NCBI GenBank assembly: GCA_021464415.1
Contig: CM038467.1
Coordinates: 15,269,411 to 15,333,410, forward strand
Length of the DNA: 64,000 bases
Source: Lonicera japonica
Taxonomy: Eukaryota; Streptophyta; Magnoliopsida; Dipsacales; Caprifoliaceae
Direction: 5' to 3'
Made by a program: the position numbers and the translations under genes. The number at the start of each line of letters is the position of its first letter. The stretch's first letter is position 1. Below the pieces are notes generated by a model. That model saw only the letters and a program-made list of their open reading frames with translations, searched no databases and had not been told where the DNA came from. Below are positions 57,321 to 64,000 of the stretch, piece by piece.

Positions 57321-60300
57321 ATGACGATAGAGGAAACGAACAACGCAGGAACATCGATAATGCTAACCTCCGGCGCAAGCGGACGCATTAACGCGCTTTT
57401 TTCACTGCAAGTATTGAAGAGTTTGTTAAAGCTAATCAACGCCTTTGTTCTGCTATTACTTTTCCCATTAAAGCGTTGCGTTTCGACGCTGCCTCCAATT
57501 TCCACGACATCGCCGGAGAAAGGAGGCAAGGAGGAGAAACAGGAGGGAGTCGCCAGTCACCGGAAGGGACCTGTGGTTAGGGTTCCGGCGACAGTGGTGT
57601 CGTGGAGGAGCAGCTCATCCGCGGCTGTGGTGGTGGAACATGACGTGGCGGCGAGGAGGGCCCTTGCAATTCGGAGGGTGATGCAGGATGATGGAGGTGA
57701 TGATTCGGTGAGGGATTTTTCGCTGTTTGTCACATCCAGAGGCGACACCATGTTTACGCAATCGTGGACCCCTGTTTCTACCGAAGTGAGGTCAGTTTTG
57801 TATATCAATATTTGTGGTTATGAATATGAATAGTAATCACCAGCAAGTGGTCCAATGATAGCGCATTGGGATCAGTGCTATTTGGGGGTGTGTTTTTACG
57901 ACGCAATCCGTAAGGTTTGGACCTTACTTGAAATTTTTCATATATATATATATGTTTAACATATGTTTTTTTAAGAAAAATATAATTTCAATTTGTTAGA
58001 TTTGCACTACATAATGTACAAATTATATTTTATTTTGATGTATTTCATGTATTATAATCAACTAGTTTTTAAGATAATATAGTTTTTTTGTTAAAATTTT
58101 GTAAGGGCTTTTTCTTTAAACATTTTTATATGACCAATTAATATTCTTATTATTTTATTAGTTTTATTTTTCTATTCATATCTTCATTGTTATTGTGTAT
58201 TTGGTATTGTTATTATTATTATTTTTTTCAATAAAGAAGAATCTAAGAAGAAAGTCGATAATAAAGTTAGCAAATACTAACAGGCAAAGATGTTAGCAAA
58301 ATGTGATATAACATTGTATACCGTATTATGATTTTTAAATTTCTTGATTATATTGAACATTGAAGCTTCTAGATTAGCGGTAGTATTGGTTATACCAATC
58401 TTTGGCCTCACACTTAATTACACACCAAAATTAAAAGTTATAATATAATTCATTTATCATTCAAGGTATCATACGATTATCTCTATGCACGCTAAATCTA
58501 GCAAGCAAAGAGTATGGAGTCTTTTTGTATAAATAATTCATCACAAGGAATGTGTGTTTCATTTCTTTCTTTCTTTTTTCTTTATCGCGTCGTTTGCATT
58601 CTTTACTTAGTGTTCACATGGATCAAATTAGACAATTGAAGTGGATTTTTATTTTCTATACTACAAATAAATTTGTAAAATGTAAATCGCCTGCGATGCA
58701 CAGGTTAGAATCTAGTGTATTGAAAAATTGTCTTAATCTCCTCATTTATTGTCTCTGTAATTATAATTTCATAAATGGTGCTACGCCTCTAGTGTTCTTT
58801 TTTCCCCACCTTTGAGGTCTTTTGAATTTCTCTATTTGCTGATAATGATACATGGGCACTTTTTCCCCATATATATTTCTTAGTTTTAAGTTTTAACCTA
58901 TGCCAAAGCATTGTCTATTTTTATTTTTTTAAAATGATGGTATTATTATTAAAGCAATTATACTTATTGTCAGAGCAATATACAATTTTAGAAATGTATA
59001 ATATAATTTCTCAAACAGTACTAATGCAACTCCATACATAACATTTCACTACATTGCTACAATTTAGTTAGTGGCAAACCCTTACACTTCCCTACTTTAG
59101 GAGGAGGGTTATTACAAAATTTCACAATACTTTTTAATATGACCTATGACCTTTAGTTTGAGACCGATGGATATTATTTTTGATTGAATTATTGTTGATT
59201 TAGTTGTTTAGTATCCTCTTCATTCTTTGTGATCTAGTAATAGGGAGCACTGCTTTGTGGTATTATGATGTTTTGGCAGCAATAAGCACAGGAAACCTAG
59301 GTTTTATTTGACTATCTATTTCTGTTTTGTAGTCTTGGCAGCAACTTGTGCAAAAACCCTAAGACGTGATGCCTGTACGCACTTTACCCTTTGCCCATAA
59401 TGATTTTAAAGTTGAAATAATGTTTTATTGTTTATCACTGTATGACATTTCAATTTCGTGGTCTGGTATAGAGAATAAACAGATAATGTTTTCTGCATAT
59501 TCTTCTTGTTTTTATCCAATCTTTAATATTTGAAGATCACAATTCAAAGATAAACTGGAACTTTTTGTCTTCATGTAGTGAGTTGATGATACTGAGCACA
59601 ACTGGCTACATTTTCCAAAATGTTGAGTTTAGAATTAAAAGCATATTCTCACACTCATTTAAGGCTATGCAGACCTACCGATAAATACTATGCGTTGTGT
59701 TATATCTAGATGGAATATTATCTATTGTGCTTTTATTATTGGACCGCACTCCAAGAATTACAAAACCCAATACTCTTTTGCGAGGGTGACTATTTTCTTA
59801 GGTTGCATTATACTTTCATGCCACTAGCATTGGAGAGAGACCTCACGTTACTTCGTACAAGTGCATTATACATCTTACAGAGTCTGCAGTGTTTTTTATT
59901 ATCCCTGACAGCACTACATTTGGCAGGCAAGTTTAAATATTTAGTGCTCTGAAGAAAAAGAAGAAAAAAAAAACTAAACTGGTTGATAACTTGTGCAATT
60001 GTTTTATAACCTATTATTCGTGGCTAGACGGTAGATAGAAAATAAAGAATGCACTAAAGCACAAAATGAAACCAAAAAAAAAAAAAAGAGAAGGAAAAAG
60101 AAGAAAAAGAAAAGGATAATCAAGGAAATGACAAATATCTCTTGTAACCAGTTGTTTGCTGCTCTAATGATTTTTTCCGCATGGATTTTGGATGTTTATT
60201 ATATGTTATTTGATTGGGAAATAAGAAAGAATTAACACTCAAATCCTATTACAGAATAGATGTAGTATGTAGAGCAGTGGTTCTACATGCAAGTTATGTG

Positions 60301-61827
60301 AAGTCAAAATTTCTGAAATATCCTTGATAAGCTCTCTTTTTGGGTCCTTTTTCTGAATAATAACAAGAAGATTCAAGTATAACAGCAAGAAAATATACTT
60401 TTGGAAGTGATGCCTATTATGATCCTATATGGTGAATTAAGAATTAGAGGATCTCCGGTGGTCTGAACAAACATGCATAATGACAACATGACGTTTTTTG
60501 TGATCCTAACTGTTGATCTAAAAGTTTTACTTGACTCGTATCTTGGTTTTATTTTATTGTTTACCTCCTTTGTATTTGAACCTCCAATATAATTTATTCT
60601 CTCTATCTTTTGTAGGGGTCTGGTTGTTCTTCTGCATGGCCTGAATGAACACAGGTTTGTAATGGGTTTTTTACTCTTAGATGTATTGTTAGTTGAGTTT
60701 ATTCTTTAAATTTTGTATTTCTAAACACAAGTGCTTCTTTTGTGACAGTGGCAGATACAATGACTTTGCAAAGCAGCTGAATGCAAATGGATACAAGGTC
60801 TATGGAATGGATTGGGTTGGTAAGTTCAAATGGCTTTTGTATTCTGAAATTGAGTTCTATGTTTATAGTGGACTGGAAGTTTTTGACTGTTTATGTGGAC
60901 ATGTTTCCTATCATTTCCATTTATATTTGTGTGGATGTGTGTCGATGGTTGTAGCAACTTATTTCATTCCGAACCTAACTGGCCCTTAGTTTCAAATTAG
61001 CGCTATCAACTTTGTTGGGGTTGGCTTCATAATCTATTTAGTAGGAATCAAGATCAACTTATATTATTTTTATGTTTTAAAATAGAAAATTAAAATGGAA
61101 CCCAGTGTATTTTTGTGTGTCACACAGAGAGAGAGAGAGCATTTGATCTTAGCAACTTACTGCTCTTTGTAGTTTCTGGCCAACTTATCAAAGTGCCTCT
61201 GCCTTTTCTGAATGAGACAAAGTTTGGAGTCTTGCATTCAACTACATGGTCAACTTGCAACGCACTAAATATGGATCCGGTGCAAAAAAATTATCTTATA
61301 TGAGTACTGTTAATCTAAACTCGTTTCACAGGCCTGCAAATATCCAAAAGGCGCAATGACTCAATACCTTGATAACTACCTTTCTGGTGTACCTTGATTT
61401 GCTTAATTTAACATTCACCACATGCTTATCACGTTATTCATTGCCTATTCCTCATAGCCAGTGTTATGAAGTTTGTAATCCGCACAACTATACAAGCAAT
61501 AGGGAGGCAGGGTTTCTAAAATTGTGTGTAATCAAGAGAAGATAAGAAAGACAGGCAATGAGCAATAAATGTCAAAAGCATGTCTGGTAGCTACTTTGAC
61601 CTAGTTTAGGTTCATCTATTATGAGGCCAGCATGATACATATGAAATAGGTTGTTAATAACTAGAAAAGGGTATGTTCCATATGTGTACATGTAGAACCC
61701 ATAAATAGAAAGAACAAGGTCCAAATATGCACAAGAAAAACAAGGCACGATCACCCGTGCAGCCTCTTGTTCTTTTTATTCATGGGGTCATTAGGATTTT
61801 ACATTAAGAAATTCTCCTTCTCCTTCT

Positions 61828-61882
<55 letters not shown>

Positions 61883-63075
61883 GTGAAACCTTGCATTCCT
61901 GCCTGCATTTTTAGGGTAATCCTTCCAAGACAGTGTCATACTATTTTGATTACCATTTTGTAGTCTAGAGATCATGCTTCTCAATTATCCATATATATTT
62001 GGATGTTGCAGGGCATGAATAGAGGGTCCATTGATGCAAAAAAAAGTAACATTGGAGCTCCTAATAAGCAAGCTTATTATTTGAGTCTTTCCATCTGCCC
62101 TTGTATGATAAGGATGATAAGGGAGGTGCATGCTTGATGCTTACTCGGTAAAGCTAATTCCTGAAAGATAATATTTCTTCAAACAGTTGATGTAGGGAAA
62201 TACACCTAGAGGAAAACACATGTTACAAAATATGGTCTTGGAGCCAATATTTTCATAATTTGTACCTTTTTTCTGTGAAAAATAGGTCATAATGCTTCAG
62301 AGTCTGACTGGTTGCAGCTTTCTGCAATTGTTTCAAGAGAATTGTTAGTTCTTCTCGTGACTAGGTTGATACACCAAAGATTTAGTCCATCAGTCCCTTC
62401 GTCTTTTAACTTTTCTATGTACTTTTTGCGGATGATTGCTTGTGCTCAGTTTACTCTCTCTCTCTCTAGTGTAAAACCGGCAAGTAACTTCCATTTTACA
62501 TTATGGATGCACGCACTTCAGAAAAAAAAAGTTGGCTTCAAATTTTAATGTACAAGGTTGTTGTTCTTCTGCTATTCAGACACTTGTCTTAGTTAATTTT
62601 ATCCTTTTTGTGTAGGACATGGTGGCAGTGATGGCCTGCATGCGTACATCAACTCTCTTGATGATGCTGTTGATGACATGGTATGCTTTTATGTTCATTC
62701 ATAATCTATGGCAATATGCAGCAACAATTGTATTTTGGGACATAAATTGTTTTAAGTTGTTTTGTCTTCAAATTTTGTGCAGAAATCATTCCTTGGGAAG
62801 ATTTTAGCCGAAAACCCAGGGCTTCCATGTTTTTGCTTTGGACACTCGACAGGTGCAGCCATAGTCCTCAAGGTGAGGCGGTTTTAAATCATGGTGTTGT
62901 CCCAATAATTTGATTCCGAGTTTAGAATCCTGATTTTGCATACTAACATCTGTAGCTTGTGAATTGGTATTTGTAATTGTAGACGGTACTTGACCCAAAG
63001 GTTGAAGCCCGCATAGCAGGCGTTATACTGACTTCACCTGCTGTTGGAGTTCAGCCATCACATCCTATTTTTACT
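57321..63075 (+). CDS. Monoacylglycerol lipase-family alpha/beta hydrolase, first six exons (continues past window)
   Basis: Exons 57321-57790, 60616-60654, 60749-60819, 62616-62680, 62783-62872 and 62983-63075 join in frame into 276 residues, then a donor GTAAGT. The N-terminal 156 residues include a hydrophobic stretch (about 31-50, VLKSLLKLINAFVLLLLFPL) and a variable Ser/Arg/Val-rich part, ending FSLFVTSRGDTMFTQSW. The hydrolase core then follows: GLVVLLHGLNEHSGRYNDFA (oxyanion HG at 164-165), DWVGHGGSDGLHAY, FCFGHSTGAA (nucleophile Ser237 in GHSTG) and GVILTSPAVGVQPSHPIF. This matches plant monoacylglycerol/lysophospholipid lipase relatives such as Arabidopsis At1g18360 and At1g73480. 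The exons carrying the catalytic Asp and His lie beyond 64 kb. The ATG at 57321 was chosen over an upstream in-frame TTG. The family releases fatty acids from monoacylglycerols; the exact substrate here is unknown. Confidence 0.92.
57791..60615 (+). other. Intron 1 of the hydrolase gene
   Basis: A 2.8-kb T-rich intron between a GTCAGT donor and a TTTTGTAG acceptor. Open frames inside it (for example 58552-58815 and 59710-59952) show no recognisable domain. I see no clear transposon boundary. Confidence 0.6.
61811..61879 (+). repeat. (CTTCTC)n/(CT)n microsatellite in intron 3 of the hydrolase gene
   Basis: Four TTCTCC units run into about 27 uninterrupted CT dinucleotides. The tract lies in the 1.8-kb intron 3 (60820-62615). 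On the opposite strand it reads (GA)n, the kind of sequence BPC factors bind, but an intronic microsatellite of this sort need not be functional. Confidence 0.95.
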
Positions 63076-64000
63076 GTAAGTGTGCCTTTTTAACTAGCTA
63101 TTTTTGTGTTGGAAGTTTGTACTAATTTTCAAGGGTAATGATAAATACTCCATATATTCCTTGAACTGGTCCACTCTAATTTTCTTGTAGAAATGGATGG
63201 AGTGCTTTGGACTCCTAGAAGCTTGATCCCAAGTGCTAATAGTATCATTTCCAATTTCGATAGGCTATGGCTATTAGCAGACCAAAAGAACATTTAGTGT
63301 AGTAAATATTAGACTCTTGGAGTATCCCATAGATACATACGTGGTATTGCCGCACCAACACAACAGGGAGGCAATGTGGGTGTGGAGTAGCGTACTTTAT
63401 GAGGCTACTTCAATAATTAAGACACAGCCCCTCGTGTTCTCATTGGGCGTGGAGTAGCGTACTTTATGAGTCTCACTCATGGTTCAAAGTCGCGATTTCG
63501 GAGGTTAACTCGGGCACTCAATTTTTAACTCGGATACCGGTATGCTTGTTTCGGTTTCGGGTATGTTTATTATTTAAAAGAAAAAATTACAAAAAAAATT
63601 TCATTGAGATTAATAAGATGGATCATTAGATAAGCATAAATTAAATATCATACATTATAATTAAATATCATACATCAAAATATCATCATATGTCGCACTT
63701 GTTAAAAAATATTACATTATAATTAAATAAATATATAACAATACAATCTTATAAAATACAAATATCTTAAATATAAGCAATTTGTTATATAGATTATAAT
63801 TATCATATTACTCAAGGACTCCAATGATGAGGAATAAGGATATAAAAGAGGTTAAGAATTGAGACTTGTGTGGTAAGAATGAGAGGAATGACCAGATGAG
63901 CCATAATTAGGAAAATTTTGTTGGCCATGGTAATGATAGTACCGAAATTCTCGATAATCACGGCTACTTGAAGATCCATCATAATACGTTCCACGATAGC
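63076..64000 (+). other. Start of intron 6 of the hydrolase gene, probable repeat insertion
   Basis: No further hydrolase exon is visible before the window ends. From about 63.34 kb the sequence changes: TGGGTGTGGAGTAGCGTACT occurs near 63378, and the GGCGTGGAGTAGCGTACTTT version near 63447. Then GGTTCAAAGTCGCGATTTCG and ACTCGG repeats lead into very AT-rich DNA. This looks like a transposon entering the intron, but its right end is outside the window. Confidence 0.45.

Overview
The window is nuclear DNA from a flowering plant, most likely a eudicot. The evidence is the gene set (BASIC PENTACYSTEINE factor, plant annexin, plant dihydroxyacetone kinase, plant mTERF, plant monoacylglycerol-lipase family, purple acid phosphatase), GT-AG introns of 70 bp to more than 2 kb, AT-rich spacers and dense non-autonomous transposons. 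It contains no operon, CRISPR array or prokaryotic feature. I could not identify the species.

Layout. 1-4.3 kb: AT-rich DNA with a Tourist-type MITE, then the last four exons of a purple acid phosphatase (+), directly followed by a decayed Ty1/copia reverse-transcriptase fragment (-). 4.9-5.9 kb: hAT-type element with a near-perfect 8-bp target duplication. 7.7-9.0 kb: class I BPC/BBR GAGA-binding factor (-) with a leader intron. 10.8-12.0 kb: Tourist-type element carrying a 14-copy minisatellite. 12.3-13.5 kb: four-exon calmodulin-like gene (-) of exactly 149 aa. 15.9-27.5 kb: 20-exon dihydroxyacetone kinase / FMN cyclase (-), with a Mutator-type element in intron 7. 30.0-35.0 kb: six-exon annexin D5-like gene (-), whose first intron is packed with MITEs. 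35-47 kb: gene-poor repeats, including a Tourist MITE, a SINE, a possible coding-free LTR pair, a hAT element with a perfect 8-bp target duplication, and two neighbouring gene fragments (WAKL receptor ectodomain and serine-carboxypeptidase C-terminus). 47.1-48.2 kb: intronless mTERF gene (+). 48.8-56.5 kb: a second copy of the SINE, a 560-bp direct duplication, a Mutator-type MITE and nested MITEs. 57.3 kb to the window end: first six exons of an alpha/beta-hydrolase of the monoacylglycerol lipase family (+), continuing past the window, with three ACGT-core (ABRE/G-box) motifs upstream.

The genes are unrelated single-copy loci and do not form a pathway. The three genes assembled end to end (calmodulin-like, kinase, annexin) keep reading frame through every exon junction and reach family length. 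I found no convincing undescribed system. The best leads are structural: adjacent captured gene fragments, tandem arrays that have grown inside MITEs, and a possible LTR pair with no coding interior.
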